DNA from: Stenotrophomonas humi | Lineage (GTDB): Bacteria; Pseudomonadota; Gammaproteobacteria; Xanthomonadales; Xanthomonadaceae | Length of the DNA stretch: 64,000 bases | Reading direction: 5' to 3' | Assembly (NCBI RefSeq): GCF_001431415.1 | Contig: NZ_LDJI01000021.1 | Location: forward strand, 1 to 64,000 | Part shown: piece after piece, positions 1 to 9,235 of the stretch | Numbering within the stretch: position 1 is the stretch's first letter | How the letters are laid out: every line of letters begins with the position of its first letter | The notes under the pieces: generated by a model | What the model saw: the letters and a program-made list of their open reading frames with translations, nothing else | Database searches by the model: none | Told to the model about the DNA's origin: nothing | Translations under genes and position numbers: made by a program

Positions 1-168
1 CGCGAACTGCTGGAGCAGTGGCTGCCGGATGCGCGCGGCATGGACGCCTATTTCCTTGGCCCCAAGCCATTCATGGCCCAGGTGAAGAAGCTGCTGCGCG
101 ATGTCGGCGTACCCGAAGCGCAGAGCCGTTATGAATTCTTTGGCCCCGCCGCCGCGCTGGAGGCCTGA
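1..168 (+). CDS. hmp: Flavohaemoprotein (nitric oxide dioxygenase), C-terminal end
   Basis: The window opens inside this gene; only the last 55 codons are present. The visible part reads through the C-terminus of a ferredoxin-reductase-type NAD-binding domain: a YFLGPKPFMAQVKKLL stretch followed by a terminal YEFFGP motif. In the Hmp family this is the end of the reductase module that feeds electrons from NAD(P)H through FAD to the globin haem, turning nitric oxide into nitrate in the cytoplasm. A strong bidirectional hairpin follows 32 bp after the stop. The globin half lies outside the window, so another flavodoxin-reductase-type protein cannot be excluded, but the GPKPFM and YEFFGP motifs favour Hmp. 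Confidence 0.85.
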   Translation, partial: RELLEQWLPDARGMDAYFLGPKPFMAQVKKLLRDVGVPEAQSRYEFFGPAAALEA

Positions 169-200
169 TCGAAGCGTGTTGTAGACGTGCGACGAGGTGG

Positions 201-231
201 AAAAGGCCGGTGGGCAACCACCGGCCTTTTT
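201..231. terminator. Bidirectional intrinsic terminator after hmp
   Basis: A perfect inverted repeat (GGCCGGTGG, loop GCAA, CCACCGGCC) is flanked by AAAA on the left and TTTTT on the right. It lies between the hmp stop and the next plus-strand gene, so it most likely ends hmp transcription. Confidence 0.85.
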
Positions 232-353
232 CTTTGCGGACCTGTCTGGCCGGCCGAGGCCACCTCCACGGAGATTCACGGCCCGGATGGACGCTGCGCA
301 GGCCGTGCGTGGAGCGCTACGATGCACGCATCATCGGGAACGAGGGGAAACGC

Positions 354-734
354 ATGAACGTGTATGCCGTAGTGCTTGCCGCTGTCTCCAGCTTTCTGCT
401 CGGCGGGCTGTGGTATTCGCCCGCGTTGTTTGGCCGTGCCTGGAACCGCGAGAACGGCGGTGAAGTGCCGCAGGGCCATCCCGCCAAAGTGTTCGGCATC
501 AGCTTTCTGTTCTCGCTGGTGGCCGCGTTTGCGTTTGCCTGGTTCCTGGGCCCGGCACCGGAACTGCGCAAGGCGCTGCTATGCGGCGCAGTGGTGGGCT
601 TGGGCATGGTCGCTGCCAGCTTTGGCATCAACTATCAGTTCGCACAACGCAGCGGCAAACTGTGGGCGATTGATGGCGGCTACCACACCGCACAGTTTGT
701 GCTGTTCGGTTTGATTCTTGGGTTGTGGCATTGA
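354..734 (+). CDS. DUF1761 family small membrane protein
   Basis: A 126-residue, mostly hydrophobic protein with about four predicted membrane segments: an N-terminal helix, residues about 44-62, 70-90 and the C-terminus. It contains the GGLWYSPALFGRAW stretch typical of DUF1761 proteins. I chose the ATG at 354 because a GAGGGG ribosome-binding site lies just upstream; a longer reading frame from 210 would run through the hmp terminator. The function of the family is unknown. It appears monocistronic. Confidence 0.75.
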   Translation: MNVYAVVLAAVSSFLLGGLWYSPALFGRAWNRENGGEVPQGHPAKVFGISFLFSLVAAFAFAWFLGPAPELRKALLCGAVVGLGMVAASFGINYQFAQRSGKLWAIDGGYHTAQFVLFGLILGLWH

Positions 735-936
735 GCTGCGGAAGAACGTGATAGGTCAAAGGCAACAGCGAAGGCAAAAAGCAGAAGCGCCCTCACCCCT
801 ACCCCCGCTCCGCGCCCCATCCCTCGTGCTGACGCAAGGGCACTCATCGGATCGCGAACCATTGGTTCGCAAACGATCCCCTTCGTCCCGCACGCGGGAG
901 AAGGGAAAGCCACTGCTACTACAAGAGCAAAAGCAA

Positions 937-964
937 CTGCGGCTGCGGCTGCGGCTGCGGCTGC
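937..964. repeat. (CTGCGG)n hexanucleotide microsatellite
   Basis: About 4.7 units of CTGCGG lie in the gap between the DUF1761 gene and the next minus-strand gene. The rest of the gap (735-936) holds only a palindromic CGCACGCGGGAGAAGGG repeat resembling the one tandemly repeated at 63,601. A second GGCTGC microsatellite lies at 43,839. Confidence 0.7.
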
Positions 965-975
965 ATGATCGTCTG

Positions 976-1389
976 TCAGGCGAGGTGGGTCTTCAACCAG
1001 CGCTCGACCGTTACCACCGGACCCAGCTTCACCGGCACCACCAACTGCAACGCACGCGCCAGGGCATCGGCCTGGCGGATGAAAGCCTGCCGCGCCATCC
1101 GCTGCGCCTGCTGCACCGTCGACTGCTGGCGCCGCAGCTGCACGATCTGCACCGACGGTCGTCCCGGCGGTGCGAACTTCTGGTAACGGCGCAGCTCATC
1201 GGCGACCAGGCCCACATCCACGTCACTCTGCGCGAACACCTGCCCCGCCTGCAGCAGCTGCTCCAACGCACGGCCCGCATCAGTCAGGCCCGCTGCGTCA
1301 AACAGCGCCAGCGAAGCCCATGCGGATTCGCGCTGCTGAAGGCGCTGCAGCTGGGTTGCCCAAGGGAAGGTGGCGTTGAAGGTAGGCAT
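976..1389 (-). CDS. Conserved hypothetical protein, 137 aa
   Basis: A 137-residue protein, rich in Gln, Ala and Leu and probably all helical, with no signal peptide or membrane segment. I recognise no domain. It lies downstream of and in the same direction as the DinG-like helicase gene, 77 bp apart, so it may be cotranscribed. No strong ribosome-binding site is visible before the ATG. It is kept because its reading frame fills the gap on the coding strand of its neighbours and its composition is protein-like. Confidence 0.55.
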   Translation of the reverse strand: MPTFNATFPWATQLQRLQQRESAWASLALFDAAGLTDAGRALEQLLQAGQVFAQSDVDVGLVADELRRYQKFAPPGRPSVQIVQLRRQQSTVQQAQRMARQAFIRQADALARALQLVVPVKLGPVVTVERWLKTHLA

Positions 1390-1466
1390 GGTTGCCAGGC
1401 AGTAAGGGGGAGGCGGCGAACTTTACGTATCGGGGGTTTGCAGCGCCAGTGGTGGCACGCTTTCCC

Positions 1467-3566
1467 TCACCCGATCACCCGTTTGAACGGTGGCAGCGAG
1501 TCGATGATCCGCTTGCCATAGCGCCGCGTCAGCAATCGCGAATCCAGGATGATCACCCGCCCGGTGTCGGTCGAGGTACGGATCAAGCGCCCGGAAAACT
1601 GCGTCAACGTGCGCAGTGCATGCGGAATGGCGATCAGGTTGAACGAGTTCAACCCGCGGCTCTCAAACCATTCGCTCAGGGTCGAGGTCTGCGGATCGGT
1701 CGGCACGGCAAAGGGCACCTGGGTGATGACCACCGTGGTGCAGGCTTCGCCGGGCAGATCCAGGCCTTCGCCAAACGAATTGAGCCCGAACAATACCGAC
1801 CCCTCTCCGGCGGCGGTGCGCTTGAGGTGTTCGTCGATCATCCGCTGCTTGGCACTTTCGCCCTGCACCAGCACCTTCTTGCGCAGCGTGGCCGGCATCA
1901 GCTCGGCCACTTTTTCCATCTTCCAGCGCGAGGTGAACAGCACGATGCTGCCCTTCTCCCAGTCCAGCTCAGCAGCCAGGTACTTGGCCACTTCCTTGGG
2001 ATGCCGCTCGCGGTCATCCGGCGTCACCGGAAACTGCGGGACGATCAGTTCGGCCTGGTTCGGCAGGTCGAACGGCGAGGCCAGCGACACCATCTCCGCT
2101 TCTTCGGGAATGCCGTTGTCGATGGCCAGCGACTGGAAATCACCACCACCGGTCAACGTGGCCGAGGTCATCACCACCGAGTTCACTTCGTCCCACAGCA
2201 GCTTGCGCAGCACCATCGCCGCCGACACCGGCGAGCAATGCAGGATGTAGTCGCCCTCGCGCGACAGGGTCACCCAGCGTGCGATCGGCGGTTGACCTTC
2301 CTTGTCTTCGCGGCGCCAGCCGGCCCACAGGTTGTACTGCTGCTCGATCATCTCCAGCGCCATGCCTAGGTTGCGCTGCAGGCGCTCATGACCGGCATCC
2401 TCCGGCTTGCCCTTGGCAACCAGGGACGTGGCCGCCGTTGCCCAGTTGAGCAGGCTGCGGGTTTCATCGGCCAGCACTTCGATGGGCTGCTTCCAGGCTT
2501 CGGGCAGACGGCCGTTGGCCGCGCGCCACATCGGTTCGCGATCATCCGGCTGTGGAATCCACACGTTGGCGATGTCATCGCGAAAGCTCTTCAGCAGCTT
2601 GCTCACGCGCGAAGCCACTTCGATGGCTTCATTGGGCAACAGATTGCCGATCTTGTCCTTGTCCACCGCACGATAGGCGCCCGCGATCAGTATCTGCAGG
2701 CGGCCGGTGCGCTTGGCCATGTCGTCCAGTGGCAGGTTGGCCGCGCCCTGGTCGATGGCGACGTTGCCGATATGGTGGCCTTCGTCGAGCACCAGCAGCA
2801 TGTCGCCGGGCGGTGCAATCAATGGTTGGCCGCTGTCACTCTCGCCGATGGACAACGCCGACAGCAGCAGGGCGTGGTTGGTCACCACGATCTGCGCGTC
2901 GCGTACTTCGGTGCGCGCACGCAGCACCGGGCACTGCGCCGAGTAGGCACAGCGGCGGCCGGCACAGGCCGAGGCCGGGGTGGTGATGCGCATGCGCAAG
3001 GTGGTCGAAACGGTTTCCGGAGCGTTGTCGAGATCGCCGTTCCAGCGGCCTTCGATGAAGGCCTTGGTCAGTTTCTCGGCCACGTCCATTTCAATCGGCG
3101 CCAGCGGCCGGTCGTAGAGCTGCACGTCGTCGCCGAACATGCCCTCCTGCGCGCCCTCGCCCTGCGCTTCGGCGGCGTTGCGCGTGCACAGGTAGCGGGT
3201 GCGGCCCTTGGCCAACGCCACCGTGGCCTGCAGGCCGGTGGACTTGAGGAAATTGGGGATGTCGCGCTCGACCAGCTGCGACTGCAGCGCCACCGTGCCG
3301 GTGCTGATGACCAGCTTCTTCTTGCTGGCCAGCGCGATCGGCACACCGGCGGTGAGATAACCCAGGCTCTTGCCGACGCCGGTGGGTGCTTCCACCACGC
3401 CAACGCCGCCGGTGGCCAGCGCGCGTGACACCACACCGATCATCTGGCTCTGCGAACGGCGCGTACTGAAGCCCGGTGTGTTGGCCTGCAGCTTGGCGTA
3501 AGCGTCGCGGATGCCGGCCTTCAGTTCCTCGGTCAACGTCCGCGGTGCTTCTACTTTTTCGCTCAC
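1467..3566 (-). CDS. DinG/XPD-family ATP-dependent DNA helicase
   Basis: A 699-residue superfamily 2 helicase. Visible motifs are Walker A APTGVGKS (residues 60-67), the Walker B/DEAH-like box DEGH (261-264) and, near the C-terminus, a QFSGRLIR motif VI. Four cysteines at 127, 201, 206 and 212 are spaced like the 4Fe-4S cluster ligands of XPD, DinG and YoaA. Members of this family unwind 5' overhang, R-loop or D-loop structures in repair and replication restart. It is close in length to E. coli DinG (716). DinG and YoaA cannot be separated confidently by eye, so no gene symbol is given. Confidence 0.88.
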   Translation of the reverse strand: MSEKVEAPRTLTEELKAGIRDAYAKLQANTPGFSTRRSQSQMIGVVSRALATGGVGVVEAPTGVGKSLGYLTAGVPIALASKKKLVISTGTVALQSQLVERDIPNFLKSTGLQATVALAKGRTRYLCTRNAAEAQGEGAQEGMFGDDVQLYDRPLAPIEMDVAEKLTKAFIEGRWNGDLDNAPETVSTTLRMRITTPASACAGRRCAYSAQCPVLRARTEVRDAQIVVTNHALLLSALSIGESDSGQPLIAPPGDMLLVLDEGHHIGNVAIDQGAANLPLDDMAKRTGRLQILIAGAYRAVDKDKIGNLLPNEAIEVASRVSKLLKSFRDDIANVWIPQPDDREPMWRAANGRLPEAWKQPIEVLADETRSLLNWATAATSLVAKGKPEDAGHERLQRNLGMALEMIEQQYNLWAGWRREDKEGQPPIARWVTLSREGDYILHCSPVSAAMVLRKLLWDEVNSVVMTSATLTGGGDFQSLAIDNGIPEEAEMVSLASPFDLPNQAELIVPQFPVTPDDRERHPKEVAKYLAAELDWEKGSIVLFTSRWKMEKVAELMPATLRKKVLVQGESAKQRMIDEHLKRTAAGEGSVLFGLNSFGEGLDLPGEACTTVVITQVPFAVPTDPQTSTLSEWFESRGLNSFNLIAIPHALRTLTQFSGRLIRTSTDTGRVIILDSRLLTRRYGKRIIDSLPPFKRVIG

Positions 3567-3641
3567 GCCAACCTGCCACCTGCACTCATCAAGACGGGCA
3601 TTTTCCCATACCCGCCCGCATTCACCGAATGCGCTGGTGGC

Positions 3642-3998
3642 TCAGGGTTTTCCGGGTGGCAGCGGACGCCGCAAGGCCTGCACCAACGCCCAGGCCAACA
3701 GGATGAACCCGGCCGCCTGGGTCAGCGCCACCGCCACCTGGCTGATGTTCAGCAGCGTATTCAGCCCACTCAAACCATTGAAATTGCCGGCAGCGATCAG
3801 CAGCAGCGGCAGCACGTTCAAGCCCGCGCCGACCAGGGCGGCCAGCATCAGCATCACCAATGCGCTCATGGCCACGCTGCGCGCGCGGCTGCGGGGCGTA
3901 TCCATCAGCATTACCAGCGCCACGCCCAGCGCGATCAGGATCGGCAACCGATAACCCACCGTCATCAGCAGACTCTGCAGCAGGGTGCTGTTGTCCAT
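3642..3998 (-). CDS. Small integral membrane protein, unknown function
   Basis: A 118-residue protein with three hydrophobic stretches that look membrane-spanning (about 15-32, 42-72 and 85-108) and a basic, proline-rich C-terminal tail. I recognise no family. It starts 8 bp after the aroE stop on the same strand, so it is probably in an operon with aroE. Confidence 0.6.
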   Translation of the reverse strand: MDNSTLLQSLLMTVGYRLPILIALGVALVMLMDTPRSRARSVAMSALVMLMLAALVGAGLNVLPLLLIAAGNFNGLSGLNTLLNISQVAVALTQAAGFILLAWALVQALRRPLPPGKP

Positions 3999-4006
3999 GC
4001 CCGCGC

Positions 4007-4855
4007 TCAGTCCGCCGTGACCAGCAGCGCGTCACGACCGCGCAGCTCGGCGTAGATGGCATCGGTTTCCGGGCGCATGCCGTGCCATTGCTGGAAGCTC
4101 TCGGCAGCTTGTTCAACCAGCATGCCGAGCCCGTCAAAACTGTTGCGACACCCGGCGGCACGTGCCCAGGCCAGGAACGGGATCGCCGCCTCACCATAGT
4201 TCAGGTCCACCGCCGTGGTCATGCTGTTGATCAGCGACAGCGGTAGGTTGAAACCGGTACCTTCGCCGCGCGCGGCGGAGGTGGCGTTGATGATCAACTC
4301 GAAGTCGCCCTGCTCGCGCAGCGCCTCCCAGTATGCGGAGATGGCACGGCCCGGCTCGCTCATCGCATCAACCAGCGCATCGGCGCGTTCCGGCGAGCGG
4401 TTGACCACGACCAGTTCCAGGATGCCGGCATCCAGCAGCGCCGGTGCGACACCACGCGCGGCGCCTCCGGCCCCCAGCAGCAGCACGCGGCGACCACGCA
4501 GATCCAGACCATGACGGCCGGTGAGGTCACGTACCAGACCGATGCCGTCGGTGTTGTCGCCGTGCCAGCGCTCGCCCTTGCGCAGCAGCGTGTTGACCGC
4601 GCCAGCCCGCTGCGCACGCGAAGTCGTGGTGGTACACAGCGCGAACGCTGCTTCCTTGTGCGGCAGGGTCACGTTGGCACCCACACCGCCATCGGCGGCA
4701 AAGGCCTCCAGTGCGGCAGGGAACCCTTCAGGCGAGGCCTCGATGGCACGGTAATCCACGGCGATACCGTGCGCCTTGCCGAACGCGGACTGGATGCGTG
4801 GCGACTGCGAATGGGCGATGGGCTGACCGAATACGGCGTAACGGGGAGCGCTCAT
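4007..4855 (-). CDS. aroE: Shikimate dehydrogenase
   Basis: A 282-residue enzyme that reduces 3-dehydroshikimate to shikimate with NADPH, the fourth step toward aromatic amino acids and folate. The shikimate-binding motif HSQSP lies near residue 15, the catalytic lysine in NVTLPHK is K67, NTDG is at 101-104, and the nucleotide-binding GAGGAARG is at 128-135. I chose the ATG at 4855 because AGAGGA lies just upstream; the alternative ATG at 4870 would place that ribosome-binding site inside the gene. The 3' neighbour is a small membrane protein gene. Confidence 0.95.
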   Translation of the reverse strand: MSAPRYAVFGQPIAHSQSPRIQSAFGKAHGIAVDYRAIEASPEGFPAALEAFAADGGVGANVTLPHKEAAFALCTTTTSRAQRAGAVNTLLRKGERWHGDNTDGIGLVRDLTGRHGLDLRGRRVLLLGAGGAARGVAPALLDAGILELVVVNRSPERADALVDAMSEPGRAISAYWEALREQGDFELIINATSAARGEGTGFNLPLSLINSMTTAVDLNYGEAAIPFLAWARAAGCRNSFDGLGMLVEQAAESFQQWHGMRPETDAIYAELRGRDALLVTAD

Positions 4856-4908
4856 GGGGATCCTCTGCATGACCTAGACTGGACGCGATTCTTGCCTGCG
4901 GAACCTTC

Positions 4909-5787
4909 ATGCGGACCCGACCACTGCTGCTCGCGCTGACTGCGAGTCTACTCTTTACCCCGGCAGCCTCGGCGCTTTCCGAATTCGGCATTGAAGGCAT
5001 GGGCATGGTCTCCAGCCGCGCCGATGAGCTGCGCGCCACGGTCAGCACCGACGGCCAGCGCATCCTCTGGGCCAGCAACCGTGAAGGGGGTGTCGGTGGT
5101 TGGGACCTGTGGCAGGCCACGCTGCGGGACAAGCGCTGGATGGACCCGCAACCGCTGGCGCTCAACAGCGCCTCCGACGAGGTCGACCCGTTCTTCAGCG
5201 CCGACGGCCGCTGGCTGTACTTCGCCTCCAACCGCAAGGGCGGCCGCGGTGGTTTTGATCTGTACCGCGCCCCGCTGGCCGCCAATGGCGACATCGGTGC
5301 AGCCCAGCCACTGGGCAACACCGTCAATGGCCGCCAGGACGAACGCTCGCCGGCCGTGGCTGACAACGGTCGCCTGCTGTTTGCCAGCAACCGCAGTGGC
5401 GGCACCGGCGGTTGGGACCTGTGGGCAGCCGCACGCGACGGCGATGACTTTGCCGCGCCGGTAGGGATGGCCGGCATCAACACCGCCGCCGATGAAGTGG
5501 ATGGCAGCTGGCTCGGCGGCGGCCGCGCGGTGGTGTTCGCACGCACCAATACGCAGGGCGGCACGCAGCTGTGGGTATCGCAGTGCCGTCAGCGGCAATG
5601 GAGCGAGGCGGCGTTGTTGTCGCTGTCGTTCAATACCGCCGGGAGCGAAACACGCGGCGCGTTGATCGACGCCAACAAGCCCAGCGAACTGGTGGTCAGC
5701 GGCAAGGCACGTGCACCGCGCGCCGGTGGCCTGGATATTTATCGGATGAAGGCACCCACGGTAGACGGCAGCGACGATTGCCGTTGA
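4909..5787 (+). CDS. Exported PD40 (TolB-like) beta-propeller protein
   Basis: A 292-residue protein with a clear signal peptide (MRTRPLLLALTASLLFTPAASA). The mature part has repeated WASNREGGVGGWDLW / FASNRKGGRGGFDLY / FASNRSGGTGGWDLW motifs, the SNR-G-G-DLY signature of PD40 (WD40-like) repeats of TolB and OmpA-associated proteins. It is probably periplasmic and acts as a binding scaffold; the partner is unknown. It is divergent from aroE with 53 bp between them, so the promoters must be close. No catalytic motif is seen. Confidence 0.8.
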   Translation: MRTRPLLLALTASLLFTPAASALSEFGIEGMGMVSSRADELRATVSTDGQRILWASNREGGVGGWDLWQATLRDKRWMDPQPLALNSASDEVDPFFSADGRWLYFASNRKGGRGGFDLYRAPLAANGDIGAAQPLGNTVNGRQDERSPAVADNGRLLFASNRSGGTGGWDLWAAARDGDDFAAPVGMAGINTAADEVDGSWLGGGRAVVFARTNTQGGTQLWVSQCRQRQWSEAALLSLSFNTAGSETRGALIDANKPSELVVSGKARAPRAGGLDIYRMKAPTVDGSDDCR

Positions 5788-5964
5788 GTTGGGGTGTTTC
5801 AGTTCGCGCCGGGGAGTTCCCGTAGAGGCTGGGTGGTGTTGCGGAGAGTCTGCTTGGAAGCTACCCCTCCCCTACGCCTACGGCGCAAAGGAGGGGGCAG
5901 AGCATGCAGGCCGGTCAGAGGGGGCTTTCTGCTCCCGTCTCAGACCTTGGGCCCCCACCCAGCC

Positions 5965-6240
5965 TCAATGCCCGGCCAATACCTCGGCCCGTCGCTTCTC
6001 GTACTCGGCCTCACCCAGCTGCCCGCGCTCCTTCAACAGGTTCAGCTCGCGCAGCTTCGCATCCACCTCCGGCTTCTGCGGCGCTTCGCGCTGCAGGCGC
6101 TCGGCGGCCGAGTGCAGTTCCGGCGGACGCCGCGAGGCGCGCACGATGGCGGCAATGACCACGCCGATCACCACCGCAAACGCCAGCACGCCCAGGATCC
6201 ATACCACCCAGTTGTAGCTCTCCAGGCCGGGGACGTTCAT
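5965..6240 (-). CDS. Membrane-anchored SHOCT-type small protein
   Basis: A 91-residue protein with one N-terminal transmembrane helix (about residues 10-33) and a charged C-terminal segment, LRELNLLKERGQLGEAEYEKRRAEVL. This matches the short SHOCT-like oligomerisation motif (leucine-rich helix, G-x-L-x-x-x-E-Y/F-x-x-K). It starts 1 bp downstream of the hemB stop on the same strand, so translation is likely coupled to hemB. Its role is unknown. The gap to the left (5788-5964) contains only a small GC-rich hairpin. Confidence 0.65.
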   Translation of the reverse strand: MNVPGLESYNWVVWILGVLAFAVVIGVVIAAIVRASRRPPELHSAAERLQREAPQKPEVDAKLRELNLLKERGQLGEAEYEKRRAEVLAGH

Positions 6241-6241
6241 A

Positions 6242-7246
<1,005 letters not shown>

Positions 7247-7259
7247 TCAAAAACGGTGA

Positions 7260-8174
7260 TCAGCGCAGCTGGTAGCCCTGCGGCTGCAGTGGTTCGGGGA
7301 TCGGCCGGTCGCCCAGCGCATCCAATACATCGATTTCGATGGTACGCACCATCGCATCCAGCGGCAGGTCGTTGGGCTCCAGCCCGAACGGCTCTTCCAT
7401 TTCCTCGCCCAGCTGGTCGAGACCGAAGAACGCGTAGGCCAGCAGCATCGACACCACCGGCGTGGCCCAGCCCAGCGCACCCGCCAGACCAAACGGCAGC
7501 AGTACGCAGAACAGCCACGCGCAGCGGTGCAGCAGCAAGGTGTAAGCGAATGGCAGCGGTGTGCCGGCAATGCGTTCGCAGGCGGCCTGCACGCTGGACA
7601 TGCCATGCAGGCGTGCCTCGAACTGGCCGTAGAGATACGGATCGAGCCGACCTTCGCGCAGCGGCAGCGCCAGTTCCCGGGCCAGCTGCGCGAGCAGGCC
7701 ATCCGGAATGTTGCGTCGTTCCAGCACCGCCATCTGGTCTGCGGCCAACCACGGTGCAGCAGCCGCCACCTGGTCCGCGCCGCGCAGGCGCGCCGCCAGG
7801 GCATGGGCGAAAGCGATCACCAGTTGCGAAGCACGCGCACGCAGTTCCGGCTCGGCGGCCAGCAGCGCACCGGCCTCGCGGGCGAAGCCCCGTGATTCGA
7901 TCAACAGCTGTCCCCACAGCTTGCGCCCTTCCCACCAGCGGTCGTAGCAGGCGCTGTTGCGGAAGCTCAGGAAGATCGACAGCACCAATCCAAGCAGGGT
8001 GAACGGCACCACCGTGACCCCGTCGCGGCCAAACGGATGCCAGTAACGCTCGAATGCGGCCACGGCCACGGCCAATGCGCCGATGGCCAGCACCTTGGGG
8101 GCGATGGCCGGCACGATGGAGCCGCGCAGGATGTACAGCAGCTGCCAGCCATTGGGGCGGGGACGGATGATCAT
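7260..8174 (-). CDS. Bestrophin-family (UPF0187) membrane channel protein
   Basis: A 304-residue protein with the layout of bacterial bestrophins: an amphipathic start, a pair of helices near residues 15-60 with an SIFLSFRNSACYDRWWEGR segment, and a second membrane pair around 205-240. The FRNSxxYDRWWEGRKLWG block is the family hallmark. Bestrophins form pentameric ion channels; bacterial members such as KpBest conduct sodium. It lies 28 bp upstream of hemB on the same strand and could be cotranscribed. Physiological role unknown. Confidence 0.85.
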   Translation of the reverse strand: MIIRPRPNGWQLLYILRGSIVPAIAPKVLAIGALAVAVAAFERYWHPFGRDGVTVVPFTLLGLVLSIFLSFRNSACYDRWWEGRKLWGQLLIESRGFAREAGALLAAEPELRARASQLVIAFAHALAARLRGADQVAAAAPWLAADQMAVLERRNIPDGLLAQLARELALPLREGRLDPYLYGQFEARLHGMSSVQAACERIAGTPLPFAYTLLLHRCAWLFCVLLPFGLAGALGWATPVVSMLLAYAFFGLDQLGEEMEEPFGLEPNDLPLDAMVRTIEIDVLDALGDRPIPEPLQPQGYQLR

Positions 8175-8263
8175 CAGGACGCAATCACGCCAGGCGTGTG
8201 CCCGGTCAACCGCAGTATTTTACGCCCCCCGCCTGTACAAGGCGGCTTCGCCCCGCAAAGGCC

Positions 8264-8512
8264 TCAGATGAAGCCGCCGCCGATACTCAGCCGGATCACC
8301 CCGACCACGATGACCACCGCGTTGAGCACCAACCCGGTCTTGGCCCGGCCACGCTTGCTGGCGTGGGTGAACAGCAGGCCGATGGCGGCAATGACCGCAC
8401 CGACCGCGGCAAACGGGATCAGGAACCAGTTGCCCCAGCCCAGCAGCGGGATGAACGCCAGCACCATCCACAGCAGTGCCACAATGCCCCATACCAGACT
8501 GATCAATCCCAT
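8264..8512 (-). CDS. Small membrane protein (82 aa)
   Basis: An 82-residue, three-helix hydrophobic protein with a basic loop (HASKRGRAKTGLVLN) between the second and third helices, similar in layout to DUF4190-type proteins. Function unknown. It is separated by about 90 bp from the bestrophin gene downstream and read in the same direction. Start is the only ATG of the frame. Confidence 0.55.
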   Translation of the reverse strand: MGLISLVWGIVALLWMVLAFIPLLGWGNWFLIPFAAVGAVIAAIGLLFTHASKRGRAKTGLVLNAVVIVVGVIRLSIGGGFI

Positions 8513-8654
8513 GGCTTTTTTCCTTACGTCACTGTCAGCAAGATAGCCCGGAAACGAGCGTATTCAAGTACCCAGGTAGTAAACCGTGCATTCGCGGTCA
8601 ATTCACCCGTCCGCGCGGATCATCCGCAAACACCGATCATCGGGGAGTGAAACC

Positions 8655-9077
8655 ATGAAACTACCGCTTGCCTTCGCACTGGGCATCGTCCTGGCCACGG
8701 CCGGCTGTGCCAGTACCTCCAAGGTGATGCTGGGCCAGGCCCGCGCACCGGTGGACCCGGCCAGCGTGCAGATCTATTCCACCCCGCCACCCGGTTCGGT
8801 GGAAATCGCGCAGCTGGAATCCTCCAGCGCGGTCGGTTTCGGCACCCAGGGCCAGACCGACGCCGCCATCGCCCGGCTCAAGCGCGAAGCGGCGGCGCTG
8901 GGCGCCAACGGGGTGATCCTGATGGGTGTGGGTTCGGGCGGCTCGCCGGTTGGCATGTCGGTTGGTGCCGGCAGCTACGGCCGGCACACCGCCGGCGGCC
9001 TGAGTGTCGGCATCCCGACCCAGCAGAAGCGCGCTGCCGGCGTGGCGATCTGGGTGCCGCCGGGCGCGGGAAGGTAA
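8655..9077 (+). CDS. Putative lipoprotein, 140 aa
   Basis: The start is the ATG at 8655, preceded by GGGGAGTG. The N-terminus is a lipoprotein signal with lipobox ATAGC (Cys near residue 17). The mature part includes an alpha/beta stretch, AAIARLKREAAALGANGVILMG, reminiscent of YbjQ/RcsF-like folds in which a helix ends in LGAN, then a glycine-rich tail. It is probably an outer- or inner-membrane lipoprotein of unknown function. A terminator-like hairpin follows it at 9202. Confidence 0.65.
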   Translation: MKLPLAFALGIVLATAGCASTSKVMLGQARAPVDPASVQIYSTPPPGSVEIAQLESSSAVGFGTQGQTDAAIARLKREAAALGANGVILMGVGSGGSPVGMSVGAGSYGRHTAGGLSVGIPTQQKRAAGVAIWVPPGAGR

Positions 9078-9201
9078 TCCCGCAGGAGCGGCTTGAGCCT
9101 CAAAGCTCCTGGACCCAGCCAGCGCGGCGGCGTTTCGCGATGGCTGGCACCTTGGTGGCTTCGACCTCCGCCGGCTTTGCGGCGGAAGCCATTCCTACGG
9201 A

Positions 9202-9235
9202 AACAACAAGGGCGCCTTGCGGCGCCCTTGTTGTT
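9202..9235. terminator. Bidirectional terminator between convergent genes
   Basis: A long inverted repeat (AACAACAAGGGCGCC, loop TTGC, GGCGCCCTTGTTGTT) ends one base into the stop codon of the minus-strand DUF885 gene. It lies between two convergent genes and can serve both. Upstream, 9080-9200 carries a REP-like palindrome (GCAGGAGCGGCTT ... AAGCCATTCCTACGG). Confidence 0.8.
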